Shown: positions 17,918 through 26,954, counted from the first letter of the stretch. The stretch is 64,000 nt of DNA from Deltaproteobacteria bacterium (GCA_021780755.1 JAJXYF010000021.1:46605-110604), one strand, 5' to 3'. The notes: generated by a model from the sequence alone, not told the origin. Numbers and translations are program-made.

Positions 17918-20038
17918 ATGATTACCTGTCCCGAATGTGGCGCGTCCAACGGCGACGACGTTAAATTCTGCGATCGCTGCGGTCAGGGCCTCGCCGGCGG
18001 CTCAGCGCGCCCGCTGGCCCCCTCGGCAATACCGCCGCTGGCGCCCGGCACGGAACTAAAGGGCGGCTTGCGCGTCGTGGAGCTGCTGGGCAAAACCGCC
18101 CATGAAAATCGCTATCGCGCCGAGCGCCGGACCCCCGATGGCAAGGTCGAACTTTTGCAACTGCGCGAACAAATCGGCCCGCCGACCGCTCATCCGGACG
18201 ATTCCGCATCGCCCGACGAGTCCGCCGCCGCCAACGGCGTGGACCGGTCTCCAATTCGCGAGCCGATTCCAGACGACGACCCCGCCGGCCCACGCGCCAA
18301 AACCGCCGACCTCAAACTCAAAGCGCCGCCCGGTGCGGCGCCCTCGAGCGGTACTCCGCCCGGCGACTCCGGCGGACTCGCGACGGCCACCGCCGATCCG
18401 GTCGCCAATGAGTTCAGCGTGGCAGACCACGACGCGGTCGCCCCGCCGTCAGCCTCCAATGGCAGCGCCGATCCGGCGACAGCCCCCGACGGGGCGGTAA
18501 TCCTGACCCCAGCGGAAGAATCCGGCCCGGCCCCCGACGGGCAGCAAATCGCCTCCGCCGAATCCGCCGCGCCATCCGCGACCACACCCGAGGCACCGCC
18601 TCTCGATTCGACCGCGGCAGCGGTCCCGAGGCCGGCACAAGACGACCTCGGCGAGGTCTTCGGCCGCGTCATGGCGCTCTCGATGACCTTGAACCATCCG
18701 GCCTTTCAACGCGCGATCGACGGCTTCGCCGAAAACGGCCGCGTCTATCTCGCCTACCCCGACGAGCCGCTCATTGCCCTTGCGCGACGCTCCGAGGGCC
18801 TCCGCATGAGCGAGGCCGACGCCATCGCCACCGCCATCCAGGTCTGCCAGGCGGTCGCCTTCGTCCATCGGCGCGGCCTGCGCGTCAACGATATCTGTCC
18901 CGATTCGGTCGCGTTCGGCGCCGACGGACGGATCAAGCTGACCGGCCTCGATTGCATCAGCAACGACACCGAGCTCCAGGCCGAACCGCTCATCAACGAT
19001 GGCTACAGCGCCCCCGAAATCTACAAGGGGCGCAAGGTTGACAAGCGCGCCGACGTCTTCTCGGTCGGCGCTCTGCTCTACACCTGCCTGACCGGTGAAC
19101 GGCTCGAATCCGAAAGCTGGCGCGAGGAGGGCGGTCCGATTCGCTTCTACCCGCCCCACGTGGTGTCGCCCGCGCTCGAGCAGGCGGTGCGCCGCGCGCT
19201 GCTCTTCGACCCCGCCGCCCGCTGGCCCAACATCGACGCTCTCAAAACCGAACTCGTGCGGCTCGGCGGGATTATTCGCCTGCGCGCCGCAGTGCTGACC
19301 GACGTCGGGATGGTCCGCGAGCTGAACGAAGATTCCATCATGGCGGTCGAATTCCAGCGTGACTCGCTGATCGAGCCGGCGCAAAATTTCCTTTACGTCG
19401 TGGCCGACGGGATGGGCGGTGCCGAGGCCGGCGAGATGGCCAGTGCGATCGCCGTCGCCACTATCCGTGGGTTTGTCGAAGCGAAACTGACCGCCGGGAA
19501 TCCCGGCGAAATTCGCCAGCTCCTGCCGGCGGCGCTGGAAGAGGCCAATCGCAAGATTCTTGATTATCAGGCCGTCAATATCGAATCGCGCGGCATGGGC
19601 TCGACGGCCGTGAGCGCGCTAATCGTCCCGCCCGAAGCGGCGGTGGCGTGGGTCGGCGACAGCCGCGCCTATTTCTGCGACCAGGGTGGACTGCGCCAGT
19701 TGACCAAAGACCATTCGCTGGTGCAGCGTCTCATCGAAATCGGGCAGATCACCGCCGAGGAAGCCCGCCATCACGAACACAAAAACGTGATCACGCGCTC
19801 GCTCGGGGCGCGCCAGAGCGGCCCCGCCGGGGCCGAGGCGTTGTCGTTGCGCCTCAAGCGCGGCGACCGCCTGCTGCTCTGCAGCGACGGGCTGACGGCG
19901 CATGTTGACGACCCGGGCATCAGCGCGATCCTGCGCCGCCATTCCGACCCTTACGAGGCGGCGCGCGAACTGGTGGTGGCGGCGAATGCGGGCGGCGGAA
20001 CCGATAACGTGTCGGTAGTGGTTATATTTGCTGACTGA
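17918..20038 (+). CDS. zinc-ribbon, pseudokinase and PP2C phosphatase fusion
   Basis: The 706-residue protein has an N-terminal zinc ribbon (CPEC and CDRC at residues 4-7 and 18-21). A kinase-like region follows, split by a roughly 150-residue Pro/Ala/Asp-rich insert. The kinase part looks dead: the VAIK lysine position reads VELL, the HRDxKPxN loop reads VNDICPDSV, and the DFG motif reads TGLD. The later YSAPEIYKG and RADVFSVGALLY motifs remain. Residues about 453-706 form a complete PP2C phosphatase: RELNEDS, VVADGMGG, GMGSTA, WVGDSRAYF, LLCSDGL and GGTDNVSVVV. Predicted role: removal of phosphates placed by the flanking kinases, with the pseudokinase as docking or sensing module. Confidence 0.93.
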   Translation: MITCPECGASNGDDVKFCDRCGQGLAGGSARPLAPSAIPPLAPGTELKGGLRVVELLGKTAHENRYRAERRTPDGKVELLQLREQIGPPTAHPDDSASPDESAAANGVDRSPIREPIPDDDPAGPRAKTADLKLKAPPGAAPSSGTPPGDSGGLATATADPVANEFSVADHDAVAPPSASNGSADPATAPDGAVILTPAEESGPAPDGQQIASAESAAPSATTPEAPPLDSTAAAVPRPAQDDLGEVFGRVMALSMTLNHPAFQRAIDGFAENGRVYLAYPDEPLIALARRSEGLRMSEADAIATAIQVCQAVAFVHRRGLRVNDICPDSVAFGADGRIKLTGLDCISNDTELQAEPLINDGYSAPEIYKGRKVDKRADVFSVGALLYTCLTGERLESESWREEGGPIRFYPPHVVSPALEQAVRRALLFDPAARWPNIDALKTELVRLGGIIRLRAAVLTDVGMVRELNEDSIMAVEFQRDSLIEPAQNFLYVVADGMGGAEAGEMASAIAVATIRGFVEAKLTAGNPGEIRQLLPAALEEANRKILDYQAVNIESRGMGSTAVSALIVPPEAAVAWVGDSRAYFCDQGGLRQLTKDHSLVQRLIEIGQITAEEARHHEHKNVITRSLGARQSGPAGAEALSLRLKRGDRLLLCSDGLTAHVDDPGISAILRRHSDPYEAARELVVAANAGGGTDNVSVVVIFAD

Positions 20039-20046
20039 CACCCCCG

Positions 20047-22443
20047 ATGGACAACACCCCCAATAATCCCGCCAATCCACCCGGTAATTCGGGACCGCTG
20101 GCCGGTCCGCTCGACTCGGGCACGGTGCTCCAGCACCGCTATGCCATCGAGCGCCTGCTCGGCGGCGGCGGCATGGGCATGGTCTATCTCGCGCACGACC
20201 AGCGCCTCTCCAATCGTCCCTGCGCTATCAAGGAAATGGTCGATCATTTCATCGACCCCCAGCAGCGCATCGAGGCCAACGATTATTTCGCCCGCGAGGC
20301 CGACACCCTCGCCCAACTCAAACATCCGGCGATTCCCGCGATCAGCGACCGTTTCGACGACCAGAACCGCCATTACCTCGTGATGGAGTACGTCGAGGGA
20401 CGCAACCTCGAGGAGGAGTTCGCGGTGCGCGGCGGCCCGCTGCCCGAAGGCCTCGTGATCGACGTGGCGCGCCAGTTGTGCGACGTCCTCGCCTACCTCC
20501 ACGGCCTCATTCCGCCGGTGATTTACCGCGATATGAAGCCGTCCAACGTGATGCTCACCGAGAAGGGACGCGTGGTGCTGGTGGACTTCGGCATCGCGCG
20601 GCTGTTCAAGGCGGCGCGCAAGGGCACGATGATCGGCACCCTCGGCTTCGCTCCGCCCGAGCAGTACCAGGGTATCGCCGACCCGCGCAGCGATATCTAT
20701 TCGCTGGGCGCCACGCTGCATTACATCGTGACCAGCCGCGACCCGGAAAAGTTCCCGCCCTTCAGCTTTCCCCCGATTCGCGAACTGCGCCCCGACATTT
20801 CGAGCAACCTCGCCGGTGCGATCGATCGCGCGCTGGCCTATGAGATGAACGGGCGGCCAGCCACCATCCAGGAATTTCGCGACATGATGCTTTACGGGCG
20901 CGGCCTCTCGGCGCCCGGCGCCGGCCACGTCAATTCAAAGAGCGGCACCGCCGGGCTCGCCGGGGTGGTTCTGCCGCCCGAAGTCACGCATGTGACCGGC
21001 CATCGCGCCCCGCACCGGCCGGTCAACTGGAAGCGTCGGGCGATGGGTTTCGCGATCTTCACGGTCATGCTGGCCGGGGTCGCCTTCGGCGCTACCTATC
21101 TCTATTCGGATCCGGCCCTTCAGTCCCAACTCGGACTGACCGACTTCGTCAATAACCTGCCCTGGAAGCATCAGCAGTTGCTCGATCAGGCCCGCGCGCA
21201 TCCGCTCGACTTCGATCGCATGACCCTGACCCTCTCGACCCGCTCCGGCACCGCCATCTCGCCCCCCAAGGCCTCCTTCACTGATACCGAGCTGGCCAAC
21301 GCCCAGTACGTCAAATGGGACGCCACCTTCAAGAACAACATGGCGGGTCTGGACGGCCGCAACGACAAGATCGAGGCGCGCTTTTTCGATCCGAGCGGCA
21401 ATCAGATTGCCACCAGCCCCGACCAGCGCTTCGTCGGCCCCAACGAGACTGCCGTCGATTTCAGCGGCGTTGCCCTGATTCCCAACGCAACCCCGATCGC
21501 GCCCGGCAGCTACAAGATCGCGCTCTACTCCGACGATCGGATGTTGACCGAGCAGCGCTTTGACGTGACCCCCGACCTGAATGCGCGAGCCGCCGCCGAC
21601 AAAGCCGCCGCCGACGCCGCGGCGGCCGTCCGCACCGAAGACCTCAAGCGCAAGCAAGAGGGCGAGCGCCTCGCGATGATCCAGGAGCGGATGCGCCGGC
21701 CGCTCGCGATCAAGGACATCGAGTTCGTCAACAGCACCAAGGACGGCACCGTGCTCTCCGGTCCCGCCAACGTCTTCAATGTCTCAAAGGTGCTGTTCGT
21801 CGGCTGGCGCGCGATTTTCGAAAACCGCCTGTTCGGCCTCGACAACAACCAATACCGTGTTGACGCCGCCTACATCGGCCCCGACGGCAGCACCCTAGGC
21901 AGCGTTGACGATATCCAGACCGTCAAGCGCGCGAGCGACCGCGCCGTCTTCAGCGGTCGCGTCGGCAATTCCGCCGGCGGGGCCTTTTTACCCGGCCAGT
22001 ACACCGTCAACTTTTATCTCAACGGCCAATATTTCGCCCAGCGCAAATTTCGCGTCGTCGCCGATGCCGGCCTGCCCTACAGCGGCGGAACCGGTAGTAG
22101 CGGCGGCGGTAGCGCCAGTCCCGCGATGTCCAGCGGAATCGAAACGCCCACTCTCGCCAGCGGCACCATCGACGGCATCGCGGGCAGTACCGGCGTTCCG
22201 ATGGAGTTGCGGCTGCGCCCCCAGCCCAACGGCTTCCTGCACGGTGAACTCGTCGTGCACAAGTCGGGCTATGGGCCCACCCCGATCGAGGGCTTCGTGC
22301 GCGGCGACCATCTGCAATTCCAGGTTCCCTACGGCAGCGAGACCTATTATTTCGAGGGCCAGCGCCGACGCGATGTCCTGAGCGGCACCTTCGAGGTCAC
22401 GCCGTCCGGCGACCGCGGCACCTGGACCACCCACACCGACTGA
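20047..22443 (+). CDS. transmembrane serine/threonine kinase with duplicated outer domain
   Basis: A 798-residue PASTA-less membrane kinase. Kinase domain, about residues 26-285: GGGGMGMVYLA, CAIKEM (Lys near 61), YRDMKPSN, VDFGIAR, FAPPEQY. One transmembrane helix follows at about 331-353 (AMGFAIFTVMLAGVAFGATY). The outer part has two related beta-rich units: unit A about 388-505 (WDATFKNNMAGLDGRNDKIE, later PGSYKIALYSDDRMLTEQRF) and unit B about 560-680 (WRAIFENRLFGLDNNQYRVD, later PGQYTVNFYLNGQYFAQRKF). A basic/acidic helix separates them. A final 100-residue domain follows a Gly/Ser linker. The outer units probably sense an envelope ligand. It lies 8 bases after the phosphatase gene. Confidence 0.92.
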   Translation: MDNTPNNPANPPGNSGPLAGPLDSGTVLQHRYAIERLLGGGGMGMVYLAHDQRLSNRPCAIKEMVDHFIDPQQRIEANDYFAREADTLAQLKHPAIPAISDRFDDQNRHYLVMEYVEGRNLEEEFAVRGGPLPEGLVIDVARQLCDVLAYLHGLIPPVIYRDMKPSNVMLTEKGRVVLVDFGIARLFKAARKGTMIGTLGFAPPEQYQGIADPRSDIYSLGATLHYIVTSRDPEKFPPFSFPPIRELRPDISSNLAGAIDRALAYEMNGRPATIQEFRDMMLYGRGLSAPGAGHVNSKSGTAGLAGVVLPPEVTHVTGHRAPHRPVNWKRRAMGFAIFTVMLAGVAFGATYLYSDPALQSQLGLTDFVNNLPWKHQQLLDQARAHPLDFDRMTLTLSTRSGTAISPPKASFTDTELANAQYVKWDATFKNNMAGLDGRNDKIEARFFDPSGNQIATSPDQRFVGPNETAVDFSGVALIPNATPIAPGSYKIALYSDDRMLTEQRFDVTPDLNARAAADKAAADAAAAVRTEDLKRKQEGERLAMIQERMRRPLAIKDIEFVNSTKDGTVLSGPANVFNVSKVLFVGWRAIFENRLFGLDNNQYRVDAAYIGPDGSTLGSVDDIQTVKRASDRAVFSGRVGNSAGGAFLPGQYTVNFYLNGQYFAQRKFRVVADAGLPYSGGTGSSGGGSASPAMSSGIETPTLASGTIDGIAGSTGVPMELRLRPQPNGFLHGELVVHKSGYGPTPIEGFVRGDHLQFQVPYGSETYYFEGQRRRDVLSGTFEVTPSGDRGTWTTHTD

Positions 22444-22585
22444 TTCGCAATTGTTGAGTCCGCTAACCTTACTCGACCGCGGCTCATCGCGATTCGGCGT
22501 GCGACCTTCGCGCGGCCGTCGGTGGCGCTTGAACGATTCCTTTGCACCAGTAATGCTCTTTAAGTGACGCCCTTGCGGAGACCCG

Positions 22586-23458
22586 ATGGCGAGTAACGTT
22601 TCACGCGAAAAATTGCTCTTCTATGCCGCCGCCGGCGGTCTCGGCGGCCTCGCCGCGTGGGGCGCCTCCGAGCCGTTCCTCGGCATCCGCTCGGTCTATG
22701 GCCGCGACCTGGTGCTCGGTGCATTGGTCGGACTGTTCATCGGTGCGTTCCTCGCGTCGATCGAGGCGCTCAGCGTCGGCCAATGGCGGCAGGCGGCGCG
22801 GGGGATGCAATTCGGCGCCATCTTCGGTGCGGTCGGCGGTGCCGCCGGCCTGCTCGTGGGTGAGTTCGCCTTCGACCTCCTCGGCGGCTTCAACGGTCGC
22901 ATCCTCGGATGGGCGGTGCTCGGATTGGTCGTCGGTCTCGGCGTCGGATGGGCCACGCGGTCCGGCGCGCGCAGCCGCAACGGCGCGATCGGCGGGCTCG
23001 TCGGCGGCGCCACCGGCGGCTTCTTCTACCAGGCCCTCACCGCCACCTTTCCCCAGGCCTTCGGCCGCGCCATCGCGATTATCCTGATCGGCGCGCTCAT
23101 CGGCTTCTTCATCGGACTGGTCAGCGAACTGCTCAAGCGTGGATGGCTGATGGTCGTGCGGTCGCAAAGCCGCAACGCCCGCGAGGGGCGCGAATACCCG
23201 CTGGTCAAAAACGTGACCATCATCGGCCGCGCCGAGGAAAGCGATATCGGCCTCTTCGGTGATCAAGCCGTCCTCGCCCATCACGCAACCATCCGCCACG
23301 AGGGCAAGAATTTCTTCGTCACCCCGACCAGCGGTGGACAGGTCCTCGTCAATCGCCAACCGGTCAGCGGCCGTTGCGTGCTGAAAAGCGGCGACCGCGT
23401 CGAAATCGGCGGCACGCTGTTTCTGTTTCGCGATCGGGCCCAAGCCGCGCAGGCCTGA
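22586..23458 (+). CDS. glycine-rich multi-pass membrane protein with C-terminal FHA domain
   Basis: A 290-residue protein. Residues about 8-185 make roughly five or six small-residue-rich hydrophobic helices with glycine-zipper spacing (GALVGLFIGAF, GGLVGGATGGFF, LIGALIGFFIGL). A cytoplasmic FHA-like domain occupies about 200-285 (NVTIIGRAEESDIGL, RHEGKNFFV, SGDRVEIGG). The phosphate-binding Arg is present (GRA), but the second signature, usually SxxH, reads AHHATI, and the NG of the usual NGTxVNG reads VNRQ. Binding of phosphothreonine may therefore be altered or lost. It could anchor signalling partners at the membrane. It lies 142 bases after the transmembrane kinase gene. Confidence 0.85.
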   Translation: MASNVSREKLLFYAAAGGLGGLAAWGASEPFLGIRSVYGRDLVLGALVGLFIGAFLASIEALSVGQWRQAARGMQFGAIFGAVGGAAGLLVGEFAFDLLGGFNGRILGWAVLGLVVGLGVGWATRSGARSRNGAIGGLVGGATGGFFYQALTATFPQAFGRAIAIILIGALIGFFIGLVSELLKRGWLMVVRSQSRNAREGREYPLVKNVTIIGRAEESDIGLFGDQAVLAHHATIRHEGKNFFVTPTSGGQVLVNRQPVSGRCVLKSGDRVEIGGTLFLFRDRAQAAQA

Positions 23459-23466
23459 GGCGCGCG

Positions 23467-24249
23467 ATGTCCCGCGCGCGCTCCATCGGCATCCTGCGCG
23501 GATTCGGCGCCGCCCTCGCCGGCGCGATGATGCTCGCGCTCGCCGGATGCGCCACCGCCCCCTATCACGAAAACCTCGGCCTCCCGCCGGTCTCGGTGCA
23601 GTCCCTGCGGTACTACCCCTTCCTCGTCAAGGGCTACCAGAACAGCTTCCCCCACAAGCACATCGTGATCCTCGCTGCCGCCGACGCGCGCTCCTTCAAG
23701 GACGCCGGCACCGTCGCCCACGGCCCCTACCAGGGCCATCCCGCTATCGGCGTCGTCCTCGACCGCCACAGTGTCGCCGCCCAGCACCTCTACGGCCCGG
23801 ACCTCGTTCCGTTGATCAGCGACGCTATCGCAAAGTCCGCCCTCGAGGCCGGGATGACCGCTTCCACTTCGACCCAGGCGCTCACCGACGCGCTCAAAAC
23901 TCACGGCGCCGACTACGTCCTGGTCGCGGTCGTCACCAGCATGTGGGTGGTCAAGCAGCGCGGCGCCAGCACCGACGGCGGCCCGGTCTGGTTCAGCGCC
24001 GCCAACGTCGCCCTCGAAGTCACTATTTACAAACCGCCCTTCGCCGTCCCGTTCTGGCAGGGCTCGAGCGCGGCTGAATACAACGATCCGCCCAGCCCCG
24101 CGAGCGGCGCCAGCCCCGAGGACGAGACCGAAATCTACGACCAGCCCGGCGAAGTGCTGTCGGTCGCGATGACCCGTGCGATCGCTGGCATCTTCCGCCA
24201 CGACGACCTGCACACGCTCGTCCTTCAGGACACCATCCCTCCGCGCTAA
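23467..24249 (+). CDS. lipoprotein of unknown function
   Basis: The 260-residue protein starts at ATG 23467, 8 bases after the FHA gene, because only this start exposes a signal peptide: a basic N-terminus, a hydrophobic run and the lipobox LAGC (RGFGAALAGAMMLALAGCAT). The mature part has a mixed alpha/beta look: GYQNSFPHKHIVILAAADAR, and LKTHGADYVLVAVVTSMWVV, the latter resembling outer-membrane lipoproteins that oligomerise or bind envelope components. No family is recognised. As the last gene of the cluster it may be an envelope partner of the transmembrane kinase. Confidence 0.8.
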   Translation: MSRARSIGILRGFGAALAGAMMLALAGCATAPYHENLGLPPVSVQSLRYYPFLVKGYQNSFPHKHIVILAAADARSFKDAGTVAHGPYQGHPAIGVVLDRHSVAAQHLYGPDLVPLISDAIAKSALEAGMTASTSTQALTDALKTHGADYVLVAVVTSMWVVKQRGASTDGGPVWFSAANVALEVTIYKPPFAVPFWQGSSAAEYNDPPSPASGASPEDETEIYDQPGEVLSVAMTRAIAGIFRHDDLHTLVLQDTIPPR

Positions 24250-24375
24250 GCCGGCAGCAGTACAATCAAGCGCCCGCGGATGCTTTCGTGGTTTCGCGGC
24301 ATCGGTTAGCCTTGAGACCGCACCGCCCCGCGACAGCCCGCGTCTCGACCGCCCGCTGGAGGATTACCGATTACG

Positions 24376-25920
24376 ATGGCCGATCAGCAAAATCATCGCA
24401 TTCTGCCGCCGCCTCACGTGCTCGCTTCGATGCATCCGAAATCGACCGACGTTCCGTGCATCATCGTAATCTTCGGCGGCGCCGGCGACTTGAGCCATCG
24501 CAAGCTGCTGCCCGCGCTCTACAATCTGATGGTCGAAGGGGAATTGCCGTCCAAGTTCGCGATTGTCGGCTTTTCGATGGAGTCGCTCGACGATGACGCC
24601 TACCGCAAATTCGCACGCACCGGCATCGAAGAGTTCTCGCGCCAGAAGCTCTCCGAAGAGGTCTGGAACAAATTCGCGCCACTGCTCCATTTCGTCTCCG
24701 GCAGCTTCGACCGGCCGGGCGATTACGCCAAATTGGATGAGCGCCTGAAACAACTCGACGGCGAAGTCGGCAGCGCCGGCAACCACATTTTCTACTTCGC
24801 GATTCCACCGGCCTTTATCGACCAATGTTCCAGCGGGCTGCACTCCGCGGGGATGGTCAATGCGCCCGACTCCAAAGACGGCTTTACGCGCGTGGTGGTC
24901 GAGAAACCGATCGGCCGCGACCTCGCCAGCGCGATCGAGATCAACAGTCAGCTCGCCCGCCATTTCGACGAGGGCCAAATCTTCCGCATCGACCATTACC
25001 TCGGCAAGGAGACCGTCGAAAATCTTATGGTCCTGCGCTTCGCCAACGCGATCTTCGAACCGATCTGGAGTGCGCGCTTTATCGACCACGTGCAGATCAC
25101 CGTCGCGGAGCAGGAGGGCGTCGGCACCCGCGCCGCTTACTACGATCACGCGGGCGCCCTGCGCGACATGGTGCAGAGCCACATCCTGCAGGTGCTCTGC
25201 ATGATCGCCTCCGAGCCGCCGCGCTCGACCGGCGCCGACGCGGTGCGCGATTCCAAGCTCGACGTCATCCGATCGCTGCGCCCCTATGATCGGGCCGACG
25301 TCGATCGGCTGGTCGTGCGCGGCCAGTACGTCGAGGGTTTGTGCGGCGGCGAAAAGGCCAAGTCCTATCGCGACGAGGACCACGTCCGGCCCGACTCCAA
25401 TATCGAGACCTTCGTCGCCCTCAAGTGTTACATCGAAAACTGGCGATGGGCCGGTGTCCCGTTCTATCTGCGCACCGGCAAACGACTCCCGCGGCGGGCG
25501 AGCGAAATCGCGATTTACTTCAAACAGGTCCCGCGCATCCTCTACAACGCGCGCCCCGCGCCCGCGCTGCCGCCCAACTACCTCTCGATTCGCATCCAGC
25601 CCGACGAAGGGCTCGCGCTGAACATCATCTCGAAAGTTCCCGGCCAGACCCTGCGGCTAAACCCGGTCGATGTCGATTTCCATTACAAGACCGCGTCGCC
25701 CGAGGCCTACGAGACGCTGTTGAGCGACGTCATCGTGGGCGATCAGACGCTGTTTATGCGGCGCGACACGGTCGAGGCGGCGTGGCGTTTCGTGCAGGTG
25801 ATTCTCGACGAATGGGAGCATTCCGACGCGGCCCCGTTTCCCTACGCCGCAGGCTCCTGGGGTCCGACCGAATCCGCCCTGCTGATCGCGCGCGACGGCC
25901 GCGCCTGGCGCACCCTCTGA
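24376..25920 (+). CDS. zwf: glucose-6-phosphate 1-dehydrogenase
   Basis: A 514-residue cytoplasmic enzyme making 6-phosphogluconolactone and NADPH, first step of the oxidative pentose phosphate and Entner-Doudoroff routes. The NADP motif is IIVIFGGAGDLSHRKLLPAL, and the active site RIDHYLGKE is intact, with the conserved EKPIGRDL upstream. Length is typical. GGAGG stands 14 bases before ATG 24376. It follows the signalling cluster by 126 bases on the same strand. No pgl or edd gene is adjacent; glucokinase and aldolase genes lie beyond the low-G+C islet to the right and may once have been contiguous. Confidence 0.96.
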   Translation: MADQQNHRILPPPHVLASMHPKSTDVPCIIVIFGGAGDLSHRKLLPALYNLMVEGELPSKFAIVGFSMESLDDDAYRKFARTGIEEFSRQKLSEEVWNKFAPLLHFVSGSFDRPGDYAKLDERLKQLDGEVGSAGNHIFYFAIPPAFIDQCSSGLHSAGMVNAPDSKDGFTRVVVEKPIGRDLASAIEINSQLARHFDEGQIFRIDHYLGKETVENLMVLRFANAIFEPIWSARFIDHVQITVAEQEGVGTRAAYYDHAGALRDMVQSHILQVLCMIASEPPRSTGADAVRDSKLDVIRSLRPYDRADVDRLVVRGQYVEGLCGGEKAKSYRDEDHVRPDSNIETFVALKCYIENWRWAGVPFYLRTGKRLPRRASEIAIYFKQVPRILYNARPAPALPPNYLSIRIQPDEGLALNIISKVPGQTLRLNPVDVDFHYKTASPEAYETLLSDVIVGDQTLFMRRDTVEAAWRFVQVILDEWEHSDAAPFPYAAGSWGPTESALLIARDGRAWRTL

Positions 25921-25939
25921 TGCGCGCCCGCCGCGCGCG

Positions 25940-25999
25940 ACGGGGACCGCAAACCATATAGTTTCCTGAGACCTCAGTGAGGTTTCAGATTTCTCTATA
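25940..25999 (+). repeat. intergenic hairpin repeat, copy 4
   Basis: It lies after zwf. The stem is TGAGACCTCA and TGAGGTTTCA (25967-25987) with G-T pairs, preceded by AAACCATATAGTTTCC. This is the most diverged of the five copies. Confidence 0.7.
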
Positions 26000-26042
26000 A
26001 TTAAGGATGCTCTTTGGCGGGTGAGGGCAGCGCCCACTCTCC

Positions 26043-26073
26043 GTCATCCTGAGCCTGCGAAGGATCTCGCGCG
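26043..26073 (+). repeat. CATCCTGAGC...AAGGATCTC repeat, single copy
   Basis: GTCATCCTGAGC is followed by GCGAAGGATCTCGCGCG, matching the unit at 15908. It lies between zwf and the convergent low-G+C islet, close to the islet's left end. Confidence 0.65.
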
Positions 26074-26098
26074 CTAGCGCGCCACTCTCCGGCACCTT

Positions 26099-26932
26099 TC
26101 AGCCGCCGTTGCGAGCCGATCGCTCGCGCTGGATCGCCGGCTTAAGGGCCGCGCTGGCGGTCTGCAACTCATCCTCGTGACCGCCGATATCGGCAAACGT
26201 CGCTATCGCGCACTGCAGTTCTTGCGGATCGTCGCTGTTCATCCAGTGATATGCCTGCTGGAGTCCCGCCGCCGGATCGCGCCCAAGAACGCGGAGAATC
26301 TTATTCTTCTCAAGGACGTCCAGTGCCAAGGCGTCCTGGTGTCCGCGGCTTTGCGCAGCCGCGATCGCTTTATCCAGTTCCGGCAGAACTTCCTTGTCAT
26401 AGAAGTTCGGGAAGTCGCGGCTCGCCTCGGCGTATTTGCCATTCTCCAATCGGTACACCGCAGGCCACGTGGGCGTTGCGCCGACCGGCAGCCACACGGA
26501 GCCACTTGCAGCAAGTGGCATCGGGACAATCAATTCGTCCTTTCCATCGCCGGCGAGGTCGTAAACTACCTTGCTGAGGTCAGTGCCGAACCCATACCCT
26601 TCGATCCACTGTTGCAGAACCGCGTTTCCAGAACTGCCTTGCTCGTAAATTGCCAAGTAATCAAAATATGCGCGACCGCTGAGGTCCTCGGTCGCTAACA
26701 GTCGATAATGACCATCTCCAGCCAGATCGTACCAGCCAAAGGCACCAACCGTCGCGTGCATCGGGTCGTTACCGCGCAAATCATTCACAAATCTCTCAAC
26801 GGAGGATTTATCAAAGGCGCGCAGCGTGGCTATGTTGGACTGGTTCCACTGAGTGTTGGCGAGTTCGGCGCTAAACGCTGCAGTCGTGATAAAAATCACG
26901 ATCGCAAAGACAGAAATCAATGATTTTCTCAT
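26099..26932 (-). CDS. secreted protein with FG-GAP-like segments
   Basis: A 277-residue exported protein. The start at 26932 gives a clean signal peptide (MRKSLISVFAIVIFITTAAFSAE) with AAGGGG upstream; an in-frame start at 26998 would bury it. Two segments, GWYDLAGDGHYRLLAT and VVYDLAGDGKDELIVP, have the DxAGDGxxxL form of FG-GAP/VCBS calcium-binding repeats. The C-terminal third is helical. Its last 30 codons (93 bases) are duplicated at 28698-28790. G+C is below that of the surrounding genes. It stands 22 bases after the 499-residue secreted protein gene, so both probably form one operon. Function unknown. Confidence 0.75.
   Translation of the reverse strand: MRKSLISVFAIVIFITTAAFSAELANTQWNQSNIATLRAFDKSSVERFVNDLRGNDPMHATVGAFGWYDLAGDGHYRLLATEDLSGRAYFDYLAIYEQGSSGNAVLQQWIEGYGFGTDLSKVVYDLAGDGKDELIVPMPLAASGSVWLPVGATPTWPAVYRLENGKYAEASRDFPNFYDKEVLPELDKAIAAAQSRGHQDALALDVLEKNKILRVLGRDPAAGLQQAYHWMNSDDPQELQCAIATFADIGGHEDELQTASAALKPAIQRERSARNGG
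26102..26194 (+). repeat. 93-bp direct repeat, left copy
   Basis: This stretch, the 3' end of the secreted-protein gene, matches 28698-28790 with five mismatches over 93 bases. The match starts at GCCGCCGTTGCG and ends at GCCGATATCGGC. The two copies bracket the low-G+C islet. Confidence 0.9.
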
Positions 26933-26954
26933 TAGCTGAGCCCCTTTCCCCGCC

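Noticed and set aside
18449..19384. 311-codon minus-strand open frame
   Set aside because: It is antisense to the pseudokinase-PP2C gene, whose motifs are unambiguous; long antisense frames are expected at this G+C content.
19951..20928. 325-codon minus-strand open frame
   Set aside because: Antisense shadow of the transmembrane kinase; its residues mirror the kinase motifs in reverse.
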